The translations under genes were made by a program, and so were the position numbers. From assembly GCF_000276665.1 (NCBI RefSeq), contig NW_004955446.1, positions 13,415,626-13,479,625 on the forward strand: a stretch of DNA of 64,000 bases. The letters run 5' to 3'. The notes under the pieces were generated by a model, which ran no database searches, was not told the origin of the DNA, and saw nothing but the letters and a program-made list of their open reading frames with translations. Positions 46,965 to 56,285 of this stretch are shown in pieces. Numbering within the stretch: position 1 is the stretch's first letter; the number at the start of each line of letters is the position of its first letter. The stretch is from Chinchilla lanigera. Lineage: Eukaryota > Chordata > Mammalia > Rodentia > Chinchillidae.

Positions 46965-47960
46965 TTTTATATATTTATATTTTTAAATAGTATATGTTTG
47001 TGGTGCATAATAATTATGCTCATCTTTGGGAGTTGATATATAGCACATCTCATTAATTTTTACTTCCTCTTCGCCTCCATGGAAAAGCTTTTTGGCCTGC
47101 AACAAAAATATGCATCACATTTAAATATATTCAGATTTATTTTATCCCCTGTCACTCCCATCCCAATACTCATTTCCTTTCTCCACAGAACCTTCCTCCC
47201 TGTTTCTGAATATCTGTTACTTTTGTCTTTAAATTACTTACTTTCTAATTTTCTCATGTAAGAGAAACCATATGATATTTAATCTCCTATCTTATTTCAC
47301 TTAGCAAGATGGCCTTAATGTGCATACATTTTCCTATAAATGACTAAAATTTAACCTTTGTATGGCTGAGTAGCATTGCATTGTCCATATATGTCATTTT
47401 CTTTATCCATTCATCTATTAATGGTAACATAGGCTGCTATTATTGAGGTGTGCTGCTATAAAAATGGGTAATATGAAATCTTTAACTTTTGGGAAAATAC
47501 TCAAGAGAGGTATAGCTGGGTCAAATGAAATGGATGTTTTTAGTTTTTTGAATTTTAGAATTTTCATACTGATTTCCATAGAAGTTATACTAGTTTACTA
47601 GCAATGTGGAAAGGTCCTTTCTCCCCACAACTTCACCAGCATTTCTTATTATTTGATTTCTTGATAACAGCAGTTCTTTCTGGAGTAAAATGAAATCTTA
47701 TGTTTAAATTTGTATTTTTCAAATGATCGGTGGTCTTGAACATTTTTTCATGTACTGATTGCCCATTTGTACTTCTTCTTTGGAGAAGTATTGATTCATT
47801 TCAGTAGCCCATTTTTTGATTGGGTCTTTTATTTTAGGAGGTCTAATCTTTTTTAGTTCTTTACGCATTCTAGATTAGTCTTCTGAGGAGTAGCTGGGAA
47901 AACAGTTTTCCCGTTCTGTAGGTTGTCTCTGTTGCTGATCAGACTAGCTTCTTTTGCTCA
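46965..47960 (-). mobile_element. L1 3' part, antisense (left part of a split element)
   Basis: The 3' UTR and ORF2 tail run leftward: 'tataaatgactaaaatttaacctttgtatggctgagtagcattgcattgt', 'ccaacaacttcaccagc'-type text at 47625-47645, 'gattgggtcttttattttaggaggtctaat' and 'ttctgtaggttgtctctg', ending 'agcttcttttgctc' near 47960. Same family as 5005-6015. Confidence 0.8.
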
Positions 47961-48885
47961 ATTTAGATGGAAACCATCTAAAGTTTAGATGGAAACCATC
48001 AGGAAAGTGCAGCTGTATTAACAGTCTTGCTGTCACCAGGTGACACTAGGTAGTGCTAGATGCCAAAAGCTGCCAGACACCATGGGCTGTCCATAGATGC
48101 TGGTCTTTAGTGCCAGCTTGTGCCTGACTCCGTAGGTTGACTCTGCTGAGTGCTGGTCTCTGCTGCTGGTCTTTGTTGTATGTAGGTCTCTGGAGCTCTT
48201 CAGTGCTAACAGCTCCTAATGTTTATTGTTCTTTCTATCAAACTGACAACTCTATCCACGCCATTCATGATAAGAATCCCAAGTGGATTTGCAGGACTTT
48301 TGGAGCCTTCATTTCCTGAGAAATAAATCATGAACAGGTTTAAAGGACCACCGGAGCAAGTGGTCGTTTCAGCTTCATTTTAACATGGCTGTTCTGCAGC
48401 ACAGGGGGTCAGTACACTAGAAGGACCCCTCTTGGACTCACCAAGGAAGTGTGCGTGGAGTTCTGCTTCTATAGCAGTTGCGGGGCTGTGATTGGTCCAA
48501 ATACAGGCCCATGTTTGATGCAGGACTCTAAAGACAGCTTCAGCTGTCAGAGCTATGATCTAATGAGAGAGGAGTCCTGAAATCACAAAACCTTCTGGAA
48601 GGCTAGCTGTAAGGGTTGGGGAGGTTAACAGTGGGCCCAGATTCCTCCCTCATTCCTTCTTCAAAAATAGGATTTGAAGTGGTGGGAGCTGGGAAGAGCC
48701 CCCATGGTGACAGTCAGCTACACTCATGTTGGCGTGGAGGAGAGTGGCTTTTATTAAATAGCCAGGGAGGACAGGGAAGCAAGTTGTCCCAGTCCTTGGG
48801 AAGGGGGCTGTTAAAAGCCACTGGCCTAGCCATGCCCTCCTCCAGCTGCTCGGGAAGTGGAAGATTCCAGTACTTCTCTTTGTCT
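47961..48885. mobile_element. About 0.9-kb unidentified insertion inside L1 (LTR-like?)
   Basis: L1 ORF2 text stops at 'cttttgctc' and resumes near 48890 at 'gtttgctgtttagaggattctgaatttgatatag', the same point of ORF2. The DNA between is therefore an insertion. It starts with a duplicated palindromic unit TTTAGATGGAAACCATC (47962-47978 and 47984-48000), has GGGCTGTGATTGGTCC (an inverted CCAAT) near 48485 and TTTATT (inverted AATAAA) near 48222. These could make it a minus-strand solo LTR. No coding remnant or family match was recognised. Confidence 0.5.
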
Positions 48886-49545
48886 TATCTTCACTCTCTT
48901 GGTTGTTTGCTGTTTAGAGGATTCTGAATTTGATATAGTCCTGTTCATTGATTTTTGTTGTTATTTCTTATGCAACTGGGGTTCTGTTCAGAAAAGCCTT
49001 TCCTATGCCTATGTCTTCAAGAGGTTTGCCTATTTTACCTTCCACCAAATTCAGTGTTTCTATTCTGATATTTAGGTTTTTGATCTTTTTGATGATAGTA
49101 AATGGTGAGAGATAACGGGTGTAGATTCATTCTTTTGCATGTGGAAAAGCGTTCGTTAAAGAGGCTGTGTTTTCCTCAGCATATATTTTTGCCCTCTTTC
49201 TCAAAGATTACATGACTGAGTGTGCCTGGGGCTGTTTCTGCATCCTCATGTCTGTTCCATTGATGCACAGGTCTGTTTTGATGCCAGTACCATGCTGGGT
49301 TTTTTTTTTTTTTTTTTTTTTGGTTTTTCTCCGGTACCGGGAACCGAACTCACGACCTTGCACTTGCCAGGCAATGCTGGGTTTTTTATCTGTAGCTTTG
49401 TAATATAACTTGAAGTTTGGGATTGTGATACCTACTGCTTTGCTCTTGTTGCTTACGATTTCTTTGGCTATTCTGATTCCCCTCTGGTCCTATATAAATG
49501 TCATTAGTATTTGGATTGGAGTTGTGTTAATCTATATTTTATTTT
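48886..49545 (-). mobile_element. L1 ORF2 region, antisense (right part of the split element)
   Basis: Antisense ORF2 text: 'aaaagcctttcctatgcctatgtcttcaagagg', 'ctgttccattgatgcacaggtctgttttgatgccagtaccatgctggg', resuming after a SINE at 'ttatctgtagctttgtaatataacttgaag', and 'taaatgtcattagtatttggattgg'. It continues the L1 broken at 47960. Confidence 0.8.
49306..49373 (-). mobile_element. 5'-truncated ID-like SINE, antisense, perfect 14-bp TSD
   Basis: The plus strand reads T-run, CTCCGGTACCGGGAACCGAA, CTCACGACCTTGCACTTGCC, AGGCA; the complement starts at TGCCTGGCAAGTGC, so the A box and first ~40 bases are missing. The flanking direct repeat ATGCTGGGTTTTTT is perfect (49292-49305; 49374-49387). 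It lies inside the L1 and therefore post-dates it. Confidence 0.92.
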
Positions 49546-49549
49546 TCAT

Positions 49550-49880
49550 ATTATGGCCCACAGTTTGGAGAGGTTTCAGTCCACAGTCTTCTGGCTCCAA
49601 AGTAGGGTGGCATGGCAGAGGGGCATAGCAGAGGAGAACAACTCATGGCATGACATCTGGAAGCAGAGAGAGAGGTCAAGGGAGAAAGGAGGAAGTTACT
49701 CTCTGCCAAGTCGTACCTCCAGTGACCCACATCTTCTGACCAGGTTTCACCTCCAAAAGTCATCAGTGGACTAATCCATTGATGAGTATCACTCCCCTGC
49801 AATCTAATCTTATCCCTAAATCTCCAATTATGAGTGCATGAGACCTGGAAGGAACATATAGATATAAACTATAACAAGGC
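49550..49880 (-). mobile_element. MaLR-type LTR, antisense, 5' side missing
   Basis: CACAGTTTGGAGAGGTTTCA, GTCCACAGTCTTCTGGCTCC, 'gcatggcagaggggcatagcagagg', 'catgacatctggaagcagagagagagg', 'ctccagtgacccacatcttctgacc', 'actaatccattgatgag'. Same family as 29673. The typical antisense start (TTACTTTCTCATTGCT) is absent, so it is truncated at the left, where it joins the L1. Confidence 0.75.
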
Positions 49881-50426
49881 CGTAAACTTGTGTCTATGAA
49901 AAAGTGTGCTTAAAGAAGAAAAGCTTGAAAATAAGTTTGAAAAATAAGTAGATTGAATACTGCACCATTTGTAACCAGTAGCAGCAAATAAATTGTGCTG
50001 AACAGTAATGTTTCCTGTTTCCTTCTCTTTACCTTTCAGCTCGTCATTTCTTTTGTGAAATACTTAATTTTAAATTTTCAAGGATATTTCTGTTTAACAG
50101 AGTATCCAAACCTTCCTGAACTATGGAATCCCTATGTTCTTTACTCGATGAAAATAGTGATACCCTCCACAGGGCCTGGTTCATGGAAAGCACTCATAGA
50201 AGTTTGCTTCCAAAGGATTAAATTAACAGAGATCTTTAAATTCATTTTTATTTTGAATTTTTTATTGCTGACACAGCTTACATCACTGCCTATACTCATT
50301 GCCTAGTTTTCTGCAAATTATCATTCTATCTTACTCATTTAAAAATCACATATATGAAGGGAATTTTTTTCCTTTTTTCCCTCATCAGCATTTCTTAGTT
50401 TTCCTATATTTCAAAATGAAAGGGTT

Positions 50427-50541
50427 GGGGCTGGGGATTTAGCTCAGCAGCACGGCACCTGCCTGGCAAGCAAAAGGTTGTGAGTTCGATTCCTGGTACC
50501 GGAAGAAAAAACAAAAAAAAAATTTAAAAATTAAAAAAATA
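50427..50541 (+). mobile_element. ID-like SINE, sense, GGTACCGG type, with TSD
   Basis: GGGGCTGGGGATTTAGCTCA, GCAGCACGGCACCTGCCTGG, GAGTTCGATTCCTGGTACCG, then an A-rich tail. TSD: AAAATGAAAGGGTT (50413-50426) and AAAATGAAAGTGTT (50542-50555), one mismatch in 14. Confidence 0.93.
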
Positions 50542-50555
50542 AAAATGAAAGTGTT

Positions 50556-52485
50556 ATTTAATGAATTTCAGAAAGTGTTGATGCTATGTAGATTTTCAAG
50601 TGAAATTAATAACTTTCAGGCAATGGAATTTTGCACTAGCACTTAATATTGGGACCTATTTGCTTGCTGCTTGGTTTTCTTTTAAGAATCATGACTGTGT
50701 TCAATTTTCTTTCAGTTTCTTGTTCTGTGATTATTGGATTGGTGGTTTTGGTTTTATTTAACAATGGTTGCTTTGAGTAATGAACTTCAATGCATAATTT
50801 TACAGTGAAATCACAGGAACGTGATGAGATGACAAAAAGCCAGTGCTTTTTAAGAAAATAGAAATAACTGTAGTATAGGAATTACTCACAGCTGAATATT
50901 GTAACATCAGAATTATATTGTGATCATTTTATATTTCCATCGTTATAATTTAAAGTTATAAATTTTAGAATTATAAATTTTTAATGCTACTTGCCATTCA
51001 TCTATGGATATCATTTACTTGTAAAACTAATGAATTACATCTAATACTTTAGTGAAATACATAAACTACTGAGATTTTTAATTAAAGTACTGACAACAGT
51101 TAATTTGAAATTACTTTTCCCTCTTACCCACTTTAGTTAACAGATACTTTATTACTGAAACAGTATGATATTTATAGTAGTACTTAAGTATAATTTAAAA
51201 ATTATGGTGAGATTATTTTCATGCTGTCAGTTTACTAGTGTATTTAGTTAGCTGATATGTGATTAATACTACCCATGATTTAATAGTTGCAGCATTTTTT
51301 GTGGTTGGATATGTTCATTCTTTTTCTGTTTGGCAAATTTACAGTGAGTCTTTAGTGAGAATAGTCATTTTAGCTATTAGTAGTAGGGAGGTCATCAATT
51401 TTGGAAGGAACTTCCACCTTATGGCATCTTATGAAGTAAGAATGTGACAAGAATTGATATTTATAATAGGCCAGTGCTTTTACAACTACTTTGTGGAGTA
51501 CTAGTCTGCCTTTTTATATACATCTAAGTAGAAGCTTAAAGTAAGCTCATTTCTGGGAAGTCACCAAGCATCTAATTGTGTACTGGTCAGTTGTTTGAAG
51601 GTTTTATATGTGGGTGTTCCTGTTGTTTCTTTACCCACAGGATGTTTTACATATAGTAAATGTGGTCATTGTTGCTGCCTGACTGGTCATACATTCTAAC
51701 CTTTACTGTCTCTCAAACCATTCTGTAGAATAATCATAATGTGTATCTTAAACTATTAGAAAATGTTAAGGTGATTTTGACACATGGATGCTTAGAAGAA
51801 ATTTAGGTGCAGGAATGATAACATCTCAAAATTTTGAGCATTAGGAATAACTCTTGTGCTTGCTTTGTTTCTGTTAACCTTAACAGGGCACTACAAATAA
51901 TAGACAAATGAAATTAAATTAGAAAAGCTCTTATGAGAGCAGTTCCTTTAAATACTGGAAATGCTATTGTTCGAAAGAAATAATTAGTTTAGTATTTATT
52001 TAGATTCATCATAATCAAATTAGGATAATTCAAGAAAGACATTGTCATCATGTGTTTTTAATACCATATTAATTACATCTTTTGAAAGGACTGGTTTTTT
52101 AGATTCCACAGTCCACCAAAATGTTTACAAATACATTTTAAAATAGCCTTTGAAATATGGTTAAACATCTGAGGTCAGGGTAGAGCTCCTCTATCTACTT
52201 AGCCTTGCCCTGAAGTGAGTTTCCTATCTTTGCTAAAATACAGATGGTTCACCTGAATGAAAGTTTACAATTCAATACCACCTGCTGGAGAAGAGGCTAA
52301 AATGATCTCTGTTTTGTTACCAAGGATAACTGTTTTATCAATTTTTCAACAGACCCCAAACATTCTTTGTGTATAATAATCAAGTAATGAGAACCCCACA
52401 GGAACATTTAGCATAAATGCTTAAACCTGATTTTGTTTGGAACAGGGAACATCCTTCTAAAAGTTGCTTCTCTGAAGCCACGTTT
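50556..52485. other. Intronic stretch, no recognised feature
   Basis: About 1.9 kb of AT-rich unique-looking sequence. Open stretches are short and unlike known proteins. Confidence 0.5.
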
Positions 52486-52489
52486 TCCT

Positions 52490-52543
52490 GTGGTGCTGGT
52501 GGTGCCGGTGGTGCCGGTGGTGTGTGTGTGTGTGTGTGTGTGT
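52490..52543. repeat. GGTGCCGGT minisatellite fused to (TG)n
   Basis: Three 9-base units (GGTGCTGGT, GGTGCCGGT, GGTGCCGGT) run into a ~24-base TG run. G-rich on the plus strand and alternating purine-pyrimidine in the TG part. Confidence 0.9.
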
Positions 52544-52998
52544 TTATTTATTTTTTATTACTCTCTTACCATGTTCATTTTCTTTCTGTGAATAGCAAGC
52601 ATCCTTAAAGTCTACAGTTTGAGAACACATTACTTCATCTATTTGTATTCCATGCAAAAGAAGATTAGAGTTGAAGAACTCCAATTAATGAATGTTGGCA
52701 TTCTAAAAGAGATAAGAAAAAGTTCTTAATACTCTTCGTTTCTCTCTCTGAGGATTCCATTTATGAGGATAAAGGACAATTAAATATCTTTGCACTTACT
52801 TGAAACAAACATATATTATATGTTATCTTAAGGGAAGGTAATAAGGAGTCACTACTCCCTCAGCAGCTGATCTGAGGAAGGATTTGGTAAAGACAGATTA
52901 TGTGGCACCTGAAGTGGCCAATTGTTTGATCTTTTTTGAGTAGGGAAACCTTTTTCAATGATATCTGCCACCAAGGATGTTTTGTACATATTCGAGGG

Positions 52999-53196
52999 CA
53001 GTGATGGTGCACCTTTTAGAGACCAAGTGCCCAAACTGTAACCCAAAACCTACTTATTTATTACAAAGTGCTATCACTGCAATTAAACCTGAATGCTTGA
53101 CTCCTGAGGCAATACTGGGGGGAGTTGGCTCGCATGCCAACAGAGAGGGCTCTGTATGCTCACTGTGGCCCATGTGCCATAGGTTTGCCGCCACTG
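52999..53196. mobile_element. 198-bp hAT-type miniature transposon (MITE)
   Basis: Left end CAGTGATGGTGCACCTTTTA and right end TAGGTTTGCCGCCACTG form inverted repeats: CAGTGATGGTGCACCT against CAGTGGCGGCAAACCT. Flanking 8-bp target sites TTCGAGGG (52991-52998) and GTCTAGGG (53197-53204) agree at 6 of 8 and fit the hAT-type 8-bp TSD. Inside are GAGACCAAGTGCCCAAACTG, 'acccaaaacctacttatttattacaaagtgc' and 'gccaacagagagggctctg'. It has no transposase frame, so it is non-autonomous. From memory it resembles hAT families shared with reptiles, bats and other tetrapods. Confidence 0.8.
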
Positions 53197-53348
53197 GTCT
53201 AGGGATTTAAAGTGAAAACCCATTCTTATCTTAGACTCCACACTGAATTTTATTTGTTCATTTAGTTTCATCTTTGAGGTGTTAGACTTACATACCTCCA
53301 AGATCCAAAAGAACTTACTACAATTGTAAAACATCATGTCAATTAGCT

Positions 53349-53455
53349 AAGCATTTTATGCTTGTGTCATAGTCCTAGTTGCTTGGGAAGCCTGAGGCAG
53401 GAGGATCATTGAGCCCAGGAGTTGAAGACCAGCCTAGACAACAGTGAAATTCTGT
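53349..53455 (+). mobile_element. 7SL-derived SINE, single-copy, Alu/pB1-like
   Basis: 'gcattttatgcttgtgtcatagtcctagttgcttgggaagcctgaggcagg', AGGATCATTGAGCCCAGGAG, 'gttgaagaccagcctagacaacagtg'. The TGAGCCCAGGAGTT and ACCAGCCT...CAACA wording is closer to ancestral 7SL monomers than to the B1 copies elsewhere here. There is no 29-bp duplication. It ends without a long A tail. Confidence 0.7.
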
Positions 53456-53460
53456 AGATA

Positions 53461-53880
53461 GTGTTTTGGCTTGTCTCGGGGTGTCCCCACTAAACCTCAT
53501 GTACTCATTAGGTGGGGCTTTTCAGAGGTGATAGGACCTAGGGTGGTGAAGGTGGATTAAGGGTGTGGTAATTGGATTAGTCTACTGATGGGTATTGTTC
53601 TCAGATGGGTAATAGAAGCCCCACCCTGACTGTGGGTGGCACCAACCAATAGGTTTGCAGCTTGGATAGAATAAGAGGGAAAGACAGATGACAGGTTGGG
53701 TGCCTCCTGCTGCCATGGTATGGGCCATTTCTCCTCTGCCAGGCCACCCTTCCTTAGAGCCAGCCAACTATGGATTGAAACATCTACAAACTATGAGCTA
53801 AAAAAAAAAGTAAAACAAAACAAAAATAAAACCTTTTAACTTATGGGTGTCAGGTATTGTGTCTTAGCAACAAGAAAAGT
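53461..53880 (+). mobile_element. MaLR-type solo LTR, sense
   Basis: GTGTTTTGGCTTGTCTCGGG, 'ctcatgtactcattaggtggggctttt', 'ggtgataggacctagggtgg', 'tgcctcctgctgccatgg', 'ccagccaactatggattgaaa', an A-rich interval, 'ccttttaacttatgggtgtcagg' and 'tagcaacaagaaaagt' at the end. Full LTR layout, no internal viral sequence. Confidence 0.8.
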
Positions 53881-54752
53881 AAAACAGCTGGACAGACAGA
53901 CAATCAGCTAAAAATCAGCTTGGTCTTTGGAAGGCAATTTTTATAAGACTTTTTTGTGATATAATTCTCTGATTGGGATCATTTGCACAAAGACAGTTTA
54001 TGTGTGTTTTTAATCACTGTTTCAAAGAGTTTTTCACAAGGGCTTTAGTTTTTATAAAAATTATGATGATGTATATTATAGCATCAGATGGGTGGTCTTT
54101 GAGGGGCTAGTGAGCCTCAGTGATGCTCCTTGGGTATCTCCAGTTCTCTCACCTCCACTCTGGTGAAGAATGGAGGAGTGAGGCAAAGATGAGCTCGGAT
54201 CAGAGGCCTGAGGGAATGAGGACATTAGGTCCGAGATGGTTGAGGAAGTCAGAAATGGAAGTAGTACATAGCAGATGTTTATTTAGAGTATTGCAAAGGC
54301 AGGGACAAAGCTACCAGATTGGAAACCACAAGAAAAGCAGAGCTCAGATGAGCTTCTCCAGCTGGTGTCTTTGCTCTGCCCATACTTATAGGGGTAAGCT
54401 AGTCCTTTGAAATAACTTCACTGATTGGTATAGTCTGGGCCCATCAAGGTTTTAGCCTTTGTTTCTGGGATGAGCTGTGGGTTGTGGGGTCTAGGGGCAC
54501 ACTGTAAATGCATGCAAACTCGTCTTTAAAAATAACTCTTTTATCGATGTAAAGGTTTCACAAAGAGCAATTTCCTGAAGTAAGAAGATGGTCGTTTCTA
54601 TAACTGGCTGCCATGTCAGCCATGTCATGTCAGCTTCTTTAGGCCCTACATCCCTGCCTGTCTCCGCTCTAACTGTCCCTGCAGTATCAATAGTTTTTCA
54701 GCACATTATCTCCTAAATCACCCTAATTTCTTAGTTTGTTACTAAGTTTCTT

Positions 54753-54908
54753 CCAGATACTCATTCAGTCCTCCTATCTCCCATAAGATGTGTTTGTATG
54801 TATGTGTTATTCACAAGCGTACATACTCTTCCAAGTACTCATTTAATACCCATACCACCCCTGAAGTGCATGTGTATGTATGTGTGATGCACAAGTGTAT
54901 ATGCTCCT
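54753..54908 (+). repeat. Tandem duplication, ~78-bp unit x2
   Basis: Unit 1 (54753-54830) starts CCAGATACTCATTCAGTC and unit 2 (54831-54908) starts CCAAGTACTCATTTAATA. Both contain TGTATGTATGTGT and a '(T/G)CACAAG(C/T)GTA' block and end near CTCTT/CTCCTT. By eye about three quarters identical. Confidence 0.75.
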
Positions 54909-55859
54909 TTTGGGATACATAATTTATTGTGGATGAATATTAGATTGAATAATGTATAAAAGACAAAGTACAGAATCATGGGTATCTGATTCCAGATCTC
55001 ATCTCTTACCTAGTCCTTACTCAGGTTGCCATATTTCATGAAGTACCTATTGTTTATCATTTAAATACAAGATTAAATATTGAGGGGCATGAAGCTTCAC
55101 ATAAACTGTTGTAATTTAGTTAAATGTGAATTATATTATGAACCCAAGTATTATTTTATTCTAATTTTCTTTTTAAATTTTGGAAGTCTTTTGAATAAAA
55201 TCTTAAATGACCATAACAGAAGAATTAAGGAAAATAGTATTAGCTAAAACCTCATATAATTCAGTATGAACAAGAACCATATCTACCTCGGGGAAACCAC
55301 ATCAGTTTTTCAAGTCTTATTTCCATGTTAAGTGACAACAAAATCCTAACGCTGGAAGAATTTCCTATATTTGCGTTCCCTAACTTGACAATTATCATGT
55401 ATTAGCAATCTAAATTATCAATTCTCTTCATAACTTTTTTGAGCGAGGAGACTTTAACACATTTAAAACAATACGGTAGTGTGGTGGCCCATATTCTGTA
55501 TTCAGTGCTGAGAATCATTCTGTCAGGTCTTCTTTTGGGTTTTAGTGTGTTTCTCTGCAGCTTGCTGCATGTGAGAATTTTCCAGTACTCAGCCATTCCA
55601 TAATACCAGATTCACTTAATCTACATGTTTAGATTTTCTGTGTCCTGTAAGGACGTAGTACCTTTTGGGTTGTAGGATATAGAGACTAAAGAACATGAAC
55701 AATATATGAAGATTGCCACCACTGAGGCATTGGAAAGTGAAATGTAGGCAAATTGACTCCTTTAATTTGAAGTCATTTTTACTCTTTTACCTCTTATATA
55801 TATATATTTTTTAATTTGAACAATTTTTTGTACCAGATAGGATTAAAAGTTCAGCTGTG
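54909..55859. other. Intronic stretch, no recognised feature
   Basis: AT-rich unique-looking sequence; no gene or firm repeat call. Confidence 0.5.
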
Positions 55860-55928
55860 GAGCTGGGATATATCTCAATGGTAAAGTCTTTGCCTAGCAT
55901 GCTTGAGGCCTTCGGTTCAATTCCCAGG
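55860..55928 (+). mobile_element. Degenerate ID-like SINE, sense
   Basis: GAGCTGGGATATATCTCAAT, 'ttgcctagcatgcttgaggcc', TTCGGTTCAATTCCCAGGAT. The usual A-rich tail is replaced by the GGT/GAT microsatellite that follows. Confidence 0.75.
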
Positions 55929-56014
55929 ATGATGATGGCAGTGGTGGTGGTGGTGATGGTGGCGGCGGTGATGCTGGTGGGGGGCAGAAAAAGTGGTAGT
56001 GGTAGTAGTAGTAT
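55929..56014. repeat. (GAT/GGT)n microsatellite
   Basis: GATGATGGCAGTGGTGGTGG and onward, GGCGGCGG in the middle and GTAGTAGTAGTA at the end. Grown from the 3' end of the SINE. Confidence 0.9.
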
Positions 56015-56127
56015 TTGACTCTATAGTCCAATAGAGTAGATCAAAATTAAGAAGGAAATAGATTTACTTTACTCTCTATGGCTTATGGACTGTATTACTC
56101 ACGGTCTGTCATTTTAAGGAGGAAAAC

Positions 56128-56285
56128 AGGAATAATGATGATCGTGGCCAACATTTTTGGGTATTTCCTGAGTGTTGTGTGCTTTGTTACTAAAAGCACT
56201 ATGAAAGATAGGTACCATCATCCTCTTTCCTGGGTCACTGAGGCTCAGAATTATAAGCAGTGGACTTGGTAGTTGGGCCTTTATG
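56128..56285 (+). mobile_element. MIR SINE, sense
   Basis: 'ggaataatgatgatcgtggccaacatttttgggtatttcctgagtgttgtg', 'agataggtaccatcatcctctttcctgggtcactgaggctcag', 'gcagtggacttggtagttgggcc'. Standard MIR order. Confidence 0.7.

Noticed and set aside
6237..50541. tRNA-like A/B boxes that might be read as tRNA genes
   Set aside because: They occur in SINE copies with A-rich tails and TSDs and do not form a full cloverleaf with an acceptor stem.
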